A stretch of DNA of 64,000 nt from Paraperlucidibaca baekdonensis. GTDB lineage: Bacteria; Pseudomonadota; Gammaproteobacteria; Pseudomonadales; Moraxellaceae. The stretch spans positions 372,001 to 436,000 of the forward strand of contig NZ_QUNR01000003.1 in assembly GCF_003387535.1 (NCBI RefSeq). Reading direction: 5' to 3'. The notes under the pieces are model-generated. The model worked only from the letters and a program-made list of their open reading frames with translations. It had not been told where the DNA came from and ran no database searches. The first letter of the stretch is position 1. Every line of letters begins with the position of its first letter. Positions 19,699 to 29,089 of the stretch are shown piece by piece. The translations under genes were made by a program, and so were the position numbers.

Positions 19699-21663
19699 AT
19701 GTGGGTTGAACTGGGTCAGTTTGCACTGGTGTTGGCCGCTGTGGTGGCCTTGTTGCAAGGCACTTTGCCATGGCTTGGTGTGGTGCGTGGTGAGCCGCGT
19801 ATTCAGGCGATCGCACGCACGGCTGCCTACGCGCAATTTGCGCTTTTGGCGTTGTCGTTTGCAGGCCTCACGGCCGCATTTTTGCTCAATGATTTCAGCG
19901 TTGATTATGTGGCGCGCCAGTCCAATACCTTATTGCCGGTGTGGTATAAAATATCCGCGGTGTGGGGCGGTCACGAGGGCTCATTGCTGCTTTGGGTGTT
20001 GGTGCTGGCGGGCTGGACCGCCGCCGTGGCGCGCTTCTCGCAAGCCTTGCCATTGGTGATGACTGCGCGCGTGCTGGCCATTTTGGGCCTCATCAGCACG
20101 GCCATGCTGAGCTTTGTGCTGTTCACCTCCAACCCGTTTAATCGCCTATTGCCTGACTTCCCCATTGAAGGCAATGACCTCAACCCGCTGCTGCAAGACC
20201 CCGGCCTGATCTTTCATCCCCCCATGTTGTATATGGGCTATGTCGGTCTTGCCGTACCTTTTGCCTTTGCGCTCGCCGGCCTGCTCAATGGCCGCTTGGA
20301 TTCGGCGTGGGCGCGTTGGTCGCGGCCTTGGGCATTGGCCTCATGGGCATTTTTGAGCCTAGGCATCGCGCTCGGATCGTGGTGGGCGTATTACGAGCTC
20401 GGCTGGGGTGGCTGGTGGTTTTGGGACCCCGTGGAAAATGCCTCGTTTATGCCGTGGCTAGCGGGCACAGCTTTGCTGCACTCATTGGCGGTTACTGAAA
20501 AGCGCGGCGTGTTTAAAGCCTGGACTGTGCTGTTGGCGATTATTGCCTTCGCATTGAGCTTGCTCGGCACATTTTTAGTGCGCTCAGGCGTGCTCACCTC
20601 AGTGCACGCATTCGCCTCCGATCCATCTCGCGGTTTGTATATTTTAGGGATTTTGATTGTCGTTGTGGGCGGCTCACTGGCGCTCTTTGCTTGGCGTGGT
20701 CACAGCCTGCAAAGCGAAAGCCGTCACACCACGGTGTCGCGCGATTTCTTTTTAATGATCAATAACCTATTTTTGCTCACGGCGACCGTGACGGTCTTGC
20801 TCGGTACCCTGTTTCCGCTGCTCGCCGATGCCTTGGATTTGGGCAAAATCTCGGTTGGCCCGCCGTATTTCAATGTGCTGTTTGTGCCGCTGACCTTAGT
20901 GCTGATGGTGTTTATGGCCATTGGCCCGCACCTAAACTGGAAGCGCGACACGCTCAGCCAGCGTTTGTTACCGCTTTGGCGCGTTGCCATTGCCGCCGTG
21001 GTCGCGGCAATCGGTTTGCCATGGCTGATCTATGGCGATGTGCCGTGGTTGGTGGCGCTAAGCATTGGTCTATCGGCGTGGGTGCTTGGTGCCTTGCTTG
21101 AAGACATCATCATGAAAACCCGTCATGCACGCACGCGCTGGGCCGGCCTTCAGAAGCTCACTCGCAGTTATTGGGGCATGCAGCTTGGACACCTGGGTTT
21201 AGTCATGGTGGTCTTGGGTGTGGCACTCACGTCACATTACAGTGTAGAAAAAGATGTACGGCTTGCACCCGGTGAGGTGCTGTCTGTGGGTGCTTATGAC
21301 TTCCGCTTCGATGGCGTGAAGGATCATCGCGGGCCAAATTACACCGCGCAGCGCGGCACCTTAGTGTTGAGTTCGGGGCTGTGGTCGGAGGTCTTGCATC
21401 CGGAGAAACGTATTTACCGCGTGCAGCAAAATCCCATGACCGAGGCGGCCATCACCGGCACCTTGTGGCGTGATGTTTATGTGGCCTTGGGCGAGCCGCT
21501 CGATAACGGCGCGTGGGCGGTGCGGGTCTATGTCAAACCCATGGTGCGCTGGATGTGGTTTGGTGCCTTGGTTATGGCGCTTGGCGCATTTATGTCGATG
21601 CTCGATAAGCGCTACCGTCATAAAGCCGCGCCTGCGCGAGCAGCGGCGGGAGCACGCGCATGA
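19699..21663 (+). CDS. ccmF: cytochrome c maturation heme lyase CcmF
   Basis: Polytopic inner-membrane subunit that attaches heme, delivered by holo-CcmE, to apocytochrome c in the periplasm. The start is ATG 19699 with GGGGGG just upstream, giving 654 aa with N-terminus MWVELGQFALVLA, as in the family; an in-frame GTG at 19621 is rejected. The tryptophan-rich heme-handling motif GWGGWWFWDPVEN lies near residues 234-247. Many membrane segments are evident. It opens a run of four ccm genes joined by ATGA overlaps. ccmABCDE, normally upstream of ccmF, are absent from this window, where fabA lies instead. Confidence 0.96.
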   Translation: MWVELGQFALVLAAVVALLQGTLPWLGVVRGEPRIQAIARTAAYAQFALLALSFAGLTAAFLLNDFSVDYVARQSNTLLPVWYKISAVWGGHEGSLLLWVLVLAGWTAAVARFSQALPLVMTARVLAILGLISTAMLSFVLFTSNPFNRLLPDFPIEGNDLNPLLQDPGLIFHPPMLYMGYVGLAVPFAFALAGLLNGRLDSAWARWSRPWALASWAFLSLGIALGSWWAYYELGWGGWWFWDPVENASFMPWLAGTALLHSLAVTEKRGVFKAWTVLLAIIAFALSLLGTFLVRSGVLTSVHAFASDPSRGLYILGILIVVVGGSLALFAWRGHSLQSESRHTTVSRDFFLMINNLFLLTATVTVLLGTLFPLLADALDLGKISVGPPYFNVLFVPLTLVLMVFMAIGPHLNWKRDTLSQRLLPLWRVAIAAVVAAIGLPWLIYGDVPWLVALSIGLSAWVLGALLEDIIMKTRHARTRWAGLQKLTRSYWGMQLGHLGLVMVVLGVALTSHYSVEKDVRLAPGEVLSVGAYDFRFDGVKDHRGPNYTAQRGTLVLSSGLWSEVLHPEKRIYRVQQNPMTEAAITGTLWRDVYVALGEPLDNGAWAVRVYVKPMVRWMWFGALVMALGAFMSMLDKRYRHKAAPARAAAGARA

Positions 21664-22223
21664 AAAACGCATCACGTTGGTTGATTTTCGCTGTGCCGTT
21701 GGCGTTGTTTTTAGCGCTGGCGGTATTGCTGTTTAGTCGCAATGGCACGGATCCCTCATTTTTACCCTCCGCGCGACTCGGCCAAGCAGTGCCTGCTTTT
21801 AGCCTGCCAAGCTTGGCGGAGCCCGAGCAAATACTTGACCAAACGCTACTGAAAGGCCACGTCACGCTGCTCAACGTATGGGCGACTTGGTGCGTCTCGT
21901 GTTTGGTGGAAAACCCCGTGTTATTGGCGTTGTCAGCGCAGGGTGTGCGCATTATTGGCGTGAATTACAAAGATAATCGGGAGGCGGCTCTGGGCTGGCT
22001 GGTCAATAACGGTAATGCCTTCGATCAGGTCATTTTTGATGAAAATGGCAGCCTCGGTATTGATCTTGGCGTCTATGGAGCGCCCGAGACGTATCTGGTC
22101 GATGCCAACGGCATCATTCGCTATCGCGCCGTGGGTGTGCTCGATCCGAAGGCGTGGCAGACCGAGCTGAAGCCGCGCTATGACGCGCTTGTCGCTGAGT
22201 TTGAGCAGGAGCAATTGCCATGA
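21660..22223 (+). CDS. ccmG: thiol:disulfide interchange protein CcmG/DsbE
   Basis: Membrane-anchored periplasmic thioredoxin that reduces apocytochrome c heme-binding cysteines before heme attachment. The 187-aa protein has an N-terminal membrane anchor (about residues 7-26) and a thioredoxin domain with the active site WCVSC (C78, C81). A GAPETYLVDANG segment with the usual cis-proline region follows. The start overlaps the ccmF stop (ATGA) and the stop overlaps the ccmH start. It receives electrons from DsbD-type proteins, not seen here. Confidence 0.95.
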   Translation: MKNASRWLIFAVPLALFLALAVLLFSRNGTDPSFLPSARLGQAVPAFSLPSLAEPEQILDQTLLKGHVTLLNVWATWCVSCLVENPVLLALSAQGVRIIGVNYKDNREAALGWLVNNGNAFDQVIFDENGSLGIDLGVYGAPETYLVDANGIIRYRAVGVLDPKAWQTELKPRYDALVAEFEQEQLP

Positions 22224-22675
22224 AATATGCGTTGATGATGCTATTGGCGGTGTTTAGTGCCGGCGCTCAGGCGGCCATTGATGTGCGGGACTTTGATACG
22301 CCATTGCAAGAGACGCGCTACCGCGCACTCATCGATGAGCTGCGTTGCCCAAAATGCCAAAACACCAACCTTGCGGGCTCAGATGCCGGCTTGGCGGGCG
22401 ACCTGAAGGATCGCGTCTATGAGCAGGTCAAGGCCGGCCAAAGCGATGGCGAGATTCGCGACTACCTAATCACCCGCTATGGCGACTTTATTACCTACAA
22501 ACCACCAATGCGTGCGAGCACCTATGTGCTGTGGTTTGGCCCATTTGTGTTGTTGCTGGTTGCCGGCTTTATCATGTGGCGGCGAACGCGCGGGGTGGTG
22601 GCGAAGTCGAAACCGCTATCTGCGCAAGAAGCTGAGCAGTTGCAGCGCGTGCTGTCTGAGGAGCGCCGAGGATGA
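22220..22675 (+). CDS. ccmH: cytochrome c maturation protein CcmH (CcmL-type thiol subunit)
   Basis: Periplasmic thiol-redox subunit that holds apocytochrome c for heme ligation with CcmF and CcmI. The 151-aa protein has a signal peptide (AGAQA end near residue 18), the defining LRCPKCQN motif with C43 and C46, and a single membrane segment near residues 103-120 followed by a short charged tail. This is the short N-terminal form, with the TPR part encoded separately as ccmI, as in pseudomonads. Overlapping ATGA junctions join it to both neighbours. Confidence 0.95.
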   Translation: MKYALMMLLAVFSAGAQAAIDVRDFDTPLQETRYRALIDELRCPKCQNTNLAGSDAGLAGDLKDRVYEQVKAGQSDGEIRDYLITRYGDFITYKPPMRASTYVLWFGPFVLLLVAGFIMWRRTRGVVAKSKPLSAQEAEQLQRVLSEERRG

Positions 22676-23958
22676 TGGGTTTGAGTGCGGAGTACATGAC
22701 ACTAGCCCCGATGGTATTGGTGGGCGTGCTGCTAGCATTGGCAACGACATTTTGCCTGCTGTGGCCATTGCGCGGTGGTTTAGCGGTGACGGGCCGGAGT
22801 GTGCAGGCGTTATCTAAGCAAATTTATCATGAGCGATTGGCGGAGTTGAACGCCGATCACATGGCCTCGCGCATCACCGCAGATACCTATGCGGCACTTA
22901 AGTTGGAGCTTGATCGCGGTTTATTGGCCGACAATCAGCATGTCGCTGAGCAGGGTCTGCGACCCATGCGTGTTGGTGTCTTGGCCTTAGTGCTGTTGTT
23001 ACTGGTACCGGCCGCCAGCGTGGCGCTTTGGCTTGGCGCGTTTATTCACCCTGGTTTAGCGAGCAATGTGCATAACGCTGAGCGCTTGGCGCCAACCATC
23101 GATGCCTTGCTGGCCGGCGAGGCCATGAGTGCGCAAGGTCCCGATGCCAGCTTGCCGGACTTCATGCGTGCCTTGCAGCGGCGAGTGCAGGCCGAGCCAT
23201 TTAATGGCGAGGCATGGCTCACGTTAGGCCTCGGCTTTATGCAAGCCCGCGAATTAGGCCCGGCGCGCGAGGCCTTAGCGCGCGCGGTGGAGCTCAACCC
23301 CAATGACATCCAGGTGGCGATGACGTATGTGCAAGCCGCGATCATGAGTCAGCAGGGCGCGATGGATAGCCTCGCCGCCAACTTGCTCAATGGCATTTTG
23401 CAGCGTGAGCCAAACCATCAAGGCGCACTACTGATGCTCGGCATGGGCAGCTTGCGCGCAGGCGATAACGCCACTGCCATTGCGGCGCTGACCAAGCTGC
23501 AAGCCTTGCGCGCTGAGCGCCCCATGGCTGACGCCGATTCGGCAGCCGATCAGCGCATTGATGCTTTATTGGCGCAGGCGGGCGCAACGGTTGATTCGCC
23601 GGCAGACAGCAACGCGCTGTATCAGATGCAGGTCAGTGTGGCCCCTGATATTGCTCGCGAGATTCCGGCCGATGCCACCTTGTTTATTTTTGCCCGTGAA
23701 CCGGCCGGTCTGCCGATGCCGATTGCCGCCGTGGGCCAGCCCATTGGTCAGTTTCCGATGCGCGTGACGCTCACCGACAGGCACAGTTTAAATAGTGCAC
23801 GACCGTTGAGCGCCTTTGCTGAGGTGATTATCTCCGCGAAAATCTCCACCACCGGCGATGCCACCGGGCCGGGCTGGCAGGCCGTGGCGGTGCCGGTGCA
23901 GCAGGGCAGTGATCAGGTCGTACGCCTACGCATCAGTGAGGCCGCCACGGCGCGATAA
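22672..23958 (+). CDS. ccmI: cytochrome c maturation TPR protein CcmI
   Basis: Apocytochrome c chaperone of the System I heme ligation complex. The 428-aa protein begins with two membrane segments (near residues 10-30 and 100-125) separated by a cytoplasmic loop with the conserved YHERLAEL-like segment. A periplasmic TPR domain follows (WLTLGLGFMQARELGPAREA, then LNPND), and a C-terminal domain that includes DATLFIFARE and PVAAVGQ-like patterns. Two adjacent ATGs exist (22672 and 22675); the first forms the ATGA overlap with ccmH. It ends the ccm series; adk follows after 88 nt with its own possible promoter. Confidence 0.92.
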   Translation: MMGLSAEYMTLAPMVLVGVLLALATTFCLLWPLRGGLAVTGRSVQALSKQIYHERLAELNADHMASRITADTYAALKLELDRGLLADNQHVAEQGLRPMRVGVLALVLLLLVPAASVALWLGAFIHPGLASNVHNAERLAPTIDALLAGEAMSAQGPDASLPDFMRALQRRVQAEPFNGEAWLTLGLGFMQARELGPAREALARAVELNPNDIQVAMTYVQAAIMSQQGAMDSLAANLLNGILQREPNHQGALLMLGMGSLRAGDNATAIAALTKLQALRAERPMADADSAADQRIDALLAQAGATVDSPADSNALYQMQVSVAPDIAREIPADATLFIFAREPAGLPMPIAAVGQPIGQFPMRVTLTDRHSLNSARPLSAFAEVIISAKISTTGDATGPGWQAVAVPVQQGSDQVVRLRISEAATAR

Positions 23959-23988
23959 TCCGTTGGTCGCAGGTCGGCCGCGAAAGTC

Positions 23989-24018
23989 TTGTGAAATGGC
24001 GGCTTGGGCGGGTATCCT
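23989..24018 (+). promoter_or_regulatory. candidate promoter for adk
   Basis: TTGTGA (23989-23994) and TATCCT (24013-24018) are 18 nt apart in the 88-nt gap between ccmI and adk. Moderate match to sigma-70 consensus, found by eye. Confidence 0.35.
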
Positions 24019-24034
24019 TGCCGCCTTGCGATAG

Positions 24035-24697
<663 letters not shown>

Positions 24698-24717
24698 GCC
24701 CGTGTAATGCTTGTCAC

Positions 24718-24750
24718 CTAACGCCGCGCTCTGTGCGGCGTTAGTGTTTC
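24718..24750 (+). terminator. probable terminator after adk
   Basis: Perfect 10-bp inverted repeat CTAACGCCGC / GCGGCGTTAG (24718-24727 and 24735-24744) with a 7-nt loop, followed by a short T-rich stretch (TGTTTC). The weak T-run lowers certainty that it acts as an intrinsic terminator. Confidence 0.6.
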
Positions 24751-24803
24751 TGGGCTAGCAAAATGCCGCTAAACTCCCCGCCATCAGCGCCAGAGATGCC
24801 ACC

Positions 24804-25928
24804 ATGACCTGTGTTAATGAATCGTGTTATTGCCGTGAAAAAAGCCCTGCTGCGCCCACCGAGCGCACCAAAGTCGCTATCTTTTTAGCCAACTTAGGCA
24901 CGCCAACGGCGCCTACCGCGGCCGCAGTGCGCACGTATTTGCGCGAGTTTTTGAGCGATACGCGCGTCATTGAAGTGCCACGGCTGATTTGGTTTTTTAT
25001 TTTGCGGCTGTTTATTTTGCCGTTGCGGCCTAAGCGCGTAGCGAAAGCCTATGCCAGCATTTGGACCAATGAGTCGCCCATGCGCGAGACCTTGCTGGCG
25101 CAAGTGGCGGCGGTGCAGGCTCGCGTGTCGGCAAGCCATCCGCAGCTCGATATCACGGTATTGCCGGCCATGAGTTATGGCGAGCCATCGATGCGTGATG
25201 CGATGGCGCAGTGTCATGCCCAAGGCATCGATCAATGGCTAGTGCTGCCGCTATTTCCGCAATACTCGGCGACCTCAACCGCGCCACTCTATGACCAAAT
25301 CGCGCGCTGGATTCCGCAGCAACGGCGTCTGCCATCGCTGCAAATCATCCGCGATTACCACGCCCACCCGCGCTATATCCGCGCCTTGGCCGAGTCCATT
25401 AAGGCGCATTGGGCGGCGCATGGTCAGGCCGAGAAGCTGCTGTTTTCGTTTCATGGCATCCCGCAGCCCTATGCTGACAAGGGCGACCCCTACCCCGAGC
25501 ATTGCCGTGCCACGGCGGCGGCTGTGGTGCGCGAGTTAGGCCTGCATGATGAACAATGGTGTGTGAGCTTTCAGTCGCGCTTCGGCTTGCAAGAGTGGGT
25601 CAAGCCCTACACCGATGCCACACTGGAGGCGTGGGGCAAGCTCAAACTGGCCTCGGTCGATGTCGTCTGCCCCGCATTTTCTGCTGATTGCTTGGAGACG
25701 CTGGAGGAGATTGCCGAGGAAAATCGTGAGATTTTCCAGCACGCCGGTGGCGGTCGCTACGCCTATATTGGTGCGCTCAATGATCACGCTCTGCACATCG
25801 ATATGATGGATGCTTTGCTGTCGCCGCGTTTAAGCGCCATTGCCAGCGAACAAGCGCATGGCACGCTGACGCACATTGGCGAGCAAACATCGGCTCAAGC
25901 TGCTTTACTCAGTTCACAGGCACCCTAA
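24804..25928 (+). CDS. hemH: ferrochelatase
   Basis: Inserts Fe2+ into protoporphyrin IX, the last step of heme synthesis, at the inner face of the membrane. The 374-aa protein has the FLANLGTP start of the catalytic domain at residues 27-34, catalytic H217 in LLFSFHGIP and E298 in DCLETLEEI. It is longer than the E. coli enzyme because of an N-terminal extension of about 20 residues holding three cysteines (C3, C8, C10). No alternative start codon lies between the ATG and the domain, so the extension appears real. Its product heme serves the CcmFGHI system encoded just upstream. Confidence 0.95.
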   Translation: MTCVNESCYCREKSPAAPTERTKVAIFLANLGTPTAPTAAAVRTYLREFLSDTRVIEVPRLIWFFILRLFILPLRPKRVAKAYASIWTNESPMRETLLAQVAAVQARVSASHPQLDITVLPAMSYGEPSMRDAMAQCHAQGIDQWLVLPLFPQYSATSTAPLYDQIARWIPQQRRLPSLQIIRDYHAHPRYIRALAESIKAHWAAHGQAEKLLFSFHGIPQPYADKGDPYPEHCRATAAAVVRELGLHDEQWCVSFQSRFGLQEWVKPYTDATLEAWGKLKLASVDVVCPAFSADCLETLEEIAEENREIFQHAGGGRYAYIGALNDHALHIDMMDALLSPRLSAIASEQAHGTLTHIGEQTSAQAALLSSQAP

Positions 25929-26016
25929 TTGGGGCGAATGGGCGCGGCGTGCGCCAGGCTGAGGATGAGACAATGACAGAGAGGCAGGCTAGGGTGGTTG
26001 GCTGGCGAGCGCAGCC

Positions 26017-27960
26017 ATGAGTTTTTCTGATGTGCGTCATGCGCTTGGCCCAGAGGGGCCATTTGCTGAGAAGGTCCCGGGTTATCAGCCGCGCGCGCCG
26101 CAAGTGGCCATGGCGCTGGCCGTTGAGCAAGCGCTAAAGGCCAAGTCACAGCTCTTGGTCGAGGCGGGTACTGGTACGGGCAAAACCTTTGCGTATTTGG
26201 TGCCGGCGGTGTTGTCAGGGCAAAAAACCTTGGTCTCGACGGGCACGCGCAATCTGCAAGATCAGCTGTTTCATCGCGATTTGCCGCAGGTGCGCGCGCT
26301 GTTGGCGAAACCGATCCGTACGGCGCTGCTGAAAGGCCGCAGCAATTATCTATGTCCTTACCGGCTCGAGCAGCATATCGCCGAGGGTGAATTGGAGAGC
26401 AAGCAGGTCGTGCACGACCTGCAGCGCGTGGCGGCGTGGGCGGGCAAGACGCAGCTGGGCGATATTGCTGAGCTCATCGACATTGCTGAAGATTCGATGG
26501 TTTGGCCGCTAGTGACCAGCACCGCCGATAACTGTTTGGGCCAAGAGTGCCCGAAAATCGATGATTGTCCGCTCATGAAAGCCCGCGAAAGTGCCGCCGA
26601 GGCCGACATTATTGTCGTCAATCATCATTTATTTTTTGCCGATAAAGCCCTAAAAGATCGCGGTTTTGGTGAGTTATTGCCGGCGGTTGATGCCGTCATA
26701 TTTGATGAGGCGCATCAGCTGCCGGAAACCGCCGCGATGTTTTTTGGCCAGAGTTTGTCATCCCGGCAAATCAACGATTTACTCGCCGATACGTTGCGCG
26801 AAATCTTGGCCGCCGGCGGTGATTTACGCGGCGCCAATGATTTGGTGTCGACGATTGAGACGCGCTTAGCGCAGTTTCGCTTGTTGCTCGGCGAGGACTC
26901 GCGCAAAGGCATTTGGGCCGATGTCTGCGAGCAGGCAGATATGCCGGCGGCCATTGCCGCGGTGAACTTAGGGCTGTCGGCATTGCTCGATAGTCTGGCG
27001 GCGCTGAAAGACCGCAGCAAAGGCCTAGACAGTTGCCACCGGCGTGCCGAGGAGTTGGGCAAAGCGTTTGAAGAACTCACCGGCACCACGCCCGACAACC
27101 AAGTGCATTGGTTTGAAACCTTCCGCAAAGGCTTTGTGCTGCAATGGACGCCACTGGAGGTCTCGCAGCCATTTCGCGCGCTCATTGATCAAGAACCGAT
27201 GGCCTGGGTATTTACCTCAGCGACTTTGGCGGTGCGTGAGGATTTCCGCCATATTCGTCAGCAGCTCGGCTTGAGTGATGGCATTGAAGCGATTCAGTTG
27301 CCCAGCCCCTTTGCGTATGAGCAGCAGGCGCTGTTTTATGTGCCGCGCGGGCTGCCTGATCCGGGCGCCATGGACTATACCCGTGGCGTGCTGCAAGCCG
27401 CCATGCCGGTGTTAAAAGCCAGCCAAGGCCGCGCCTTTTTCTTATTTACCTCACATCGGGCACTGAGAGAGGCGGCTGAGTGGCTACCCAAGCAGCTCGA
27501 CTTCACCTTTTTGGTGCAGGGCACGCAGCCAAAAGCCGAACTATTACGCCGCTTTGCCAGCACAGAACAGTGCGTGCTGCTCGCCACCGGGGCCTTTTGG
27601 GAGGGCGTGGATGTGCGCGGTCAGGCGCTATCATTGGTGATTATTGATAAACTGCCGTTCGCTTCACCAGCCGATCCGGTCATGGCCGCTCGCCTCGATG
27701 CCTATAAATCACGCGGGCAAAATCCCTTTGTCGCGTATCAGCTGCCATCGGCGATTATTGCCATGAAGCAGGGCGCAGGGCGTTTGATTCGCGATGTGCT
27801 CGACACCGGCGTGCTCATGGTCTGTGACCCGCGCTTAGTCGGGCGGCCCTACGGTCAGCTTTTTTTGCAAAGCCTACCGCCCATGCGGCGCACGCGAGAG
27901 GCCACGGTGGTGGCAGAGTTTTTTGAATTTATTAATGCTTTGGAGCCTGCGCAGACATGA
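26017..27960 (+). CDS. yoaA: ATP-dependent helicase YoaA (DinG/XPD family)
   Basis: 5'-3' DNA helicase of the iron-sulfur XPD/DinG superfamily; in E. coli YoaA works with the HolC subunit of polymerase III in repair of stalled forks. The 647-aa protein has Walker A GTGTGKT at 51-57 and four cysteines positioned for a [4Fe-4S] cluster (C113, C173, C178, C184). The DEAH box is at 230-233, FTSATL is in the second half, and QGAGRLIRD is motif VI. Co-linear with E. coli YoaA, including DNCLGxxCP and VVNHHLF. The stop overlaps the tsaB start, the same pairing as in E. coli. Confidence 0.94.
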   Translation: MSFSDVRHALGPEGPFAEKVPGYQPRAPQVAMALAVEQALKAKSQLLVEAGTGTGKTFAYLVPAVLSGQKTLVSTGTRNLQDQLFHRDLPQVRALLAKPIRTALLKGRSNYLCPYRLEQHIAEGELESKQVVHDLQRVAAWAGKTQLGDIAELIDIAEDSMVWPLVTSTADNCLGQECPKIDDCPLMKARESAAEADIIVVNHHLFFADKALKDRGFGELLPAVDAVIFDEAHQLPETAAMFFGQSLSSRQINDLLADTLREILAAGGDLRGANDLVSTIETRLAQFRLLLGEDSRKGIWADVCEQADMPAAIAAVNLGLSALLDSLAALKDRSKGLDSCHRRAEELGKAFEELTGTTPDNQVHWFETFRKGFVLQWTPLEVSQPFRALIDQEPMAWVFTSATLAVREDFRHIRQQLGLSDGIEAIQLPSPFAYEQQALFYVPRGLPDPGAMDYTRGVLQAAMPVLKASQGRAFFLFTSHRALREAAEWLPKQLDFTFLVQGTQPKAELLRRFASTEQCVLLATGAFWEGVDVRGQALSLVIIDKLPFASPADPVMAARLDAYKSRGQNPFVAYQLPSAIIAMKQGAGRLIRDVLDTGVLMVCDPRLVGRPYGQLFLQSLPPMRRTREATVVAEFFEFINALEPAQT

Positions 27961-28646
27961 AGTTGCTGGCGATTGAAACCACCACGGAGTATTGCTCGGC
28001 AGCTTTGTCGAGCGGTGCTGGCGAGCCCTTATTTCGCCATGTGCACGCGCCACGCGAGCAAACCCAGCGTATTTTGCCAATGATCGATGCCCTGCTCGCG
28101 GAGTCGGGTTGGTCCTTGAGAGAGCTTGATGCCATTGCTTATGCCAATGGCCCTGGTGCTTTCACCGGCGTGCGCATCGGTGCGGCGGTAGCGCAGGGCC
28201 TAGCCTTCGGTGCGGATGTTGGCATGGTGGGCATTTGTAGCCTGCGCACGCTTGCGCAAGCGGCATGGCGCGAGCGCGGTGTTGATCGCGTGATGGCCAG
28301 CTTTGACGCGCGCATGGGCGAGATTTACGCCGGTGTGTTTGCCCAGCATCAGGGCTTAATGCAGGCGCTCGACGATGTCATTGCCTGCAAGCCTGAGGCA
28401 CTACCGTCGAGTTGGGTATCGGGTAGTTATGTGGGTGTCGGCAGCGCGTGGGGCAGTTATGCCGATGTGTTGGCGGCTCAACTCGACATCACGCATCAAT
28501 ACCCAGATTTAGCGCCGAGCGCGGTCGATGTGGCGACGCTGGCCATTGACCATCTCGCCCGGCATCCAGCGCTTGCCCCCGAGCAGGCCTTGCCGGTGTA
28601 TTTGCGCGATGATGTTTGGAAAAAGCTGCCGGGGCGCCAGTCATGA
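27957..28646 (+). CDS. tsaB: tRNA threonylcarbamoyladenosine synthesis protein TsaB
   Basis: Non-catalytic ASKHA-fold partner of TsaD in forming the t6A37 modification of ANN-decoding tRNAs. The 229-aa protein begins with MKLLAIETTTEYCSAAL, the typical first strand of the fold, and carries the conserved ANGPGAFTGVRIG and AQGLAFG segments and a FDARMGEIYAG motif. It overlaps yoaA and the thioesterase gene by ATGA at both ends. TsaB lacks the catalytic metal site of TsaD, which fits the sequence here. Confidence 0.95.
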   Translation: MKLLAIETTTEYCSAALSSGAGEPLFRHVHAPREQTQRILPMIDALLAESGWSLRELDAIAYANGPGAFTGVRIGAAVAQGLAFGADVGMVGICSLRTLAQAAWRERGVDRVMASFDARMGEIYAGVFAQHQGLMQALDDVIACKPEALPSSWVSGSYVGVGSAWGSYADVLAAQLDITHQYPDLAPSAVDVATLAIDHLARHPALAPEQALPVYLRDDVWKKLPGRQS

Positions 28647-29089
28647 TATTTGATGTGTCTAACCCGCATACGCTACAGGTCACGGTCTTGCCTGAACACA
28701 TCGATGTCATGCGCCACACCAATAACATCGTGTATTTACAATGGCTTGAGGCTGTTGCCTGGTCTCATTCGAGCGCGCTTGGCCTAGGCCCTAGCGACTA
28801 CGAAGCGGCCGGTCACGGCATGGTGGTGCGCCAACACGAGCTGTCGTATTTGCAGCCCACGCATTTGCACGATGAGCTGGTGCTGGCAACGTGGCTTACC
28901 GATGTCGATAAATTATCAACGCATCGTTGCTACCAATTTATTCGCCGCCGCGATGGCCAAACGGTATTCCGTGGCCGCACGCACTTCGTCTGTGTCGATA
29001 TTGCTCAAGGGCGTATTCGGCGCATGCCGCCGGCGTTTTATCAGGCGTATTCGGCGGCCGTCTGCGCGGTCGCTGACAAGGACACATGA
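28643..29089 (+). CDS. hot-dog fold acyl-CoA thioesterase (YbgC/4HBT family)
   Basis: Probable acyl-CoA thioester hydrolase; substrate unknown. The start is ATG 28643, overlapping the tsaB stop as ATGA and giving 148 aa; a frame nine codons longer is less supported. The sequence has the 4HBT signature HIDVMRHTNNIVYLQWLE near residues 19-36, followed by VVRQHELSYLQP and VFRGRTHFVCVD strands of a hot-dog domain. Family members hydrolyse short- or medium-chain acyl-CoAs. It lies in a tightly overlapped chain between tsaB and uppP, which does not by itself reveal a role. Confidence 0.85.
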   Translation: MIFDVSNPHTLQVTVLPEHIDVMRHTNNIVYLQWLEAVAWSHSSALGLGPSDYEAAGHGMVVRQHELSYLQPTHLHDELVLATWLTDVDKLSTHRCYQFIRRRDGQTVFRGRTHFVCVDIAQGRIRRMPPAFYQAYSAAVCAVADKDT

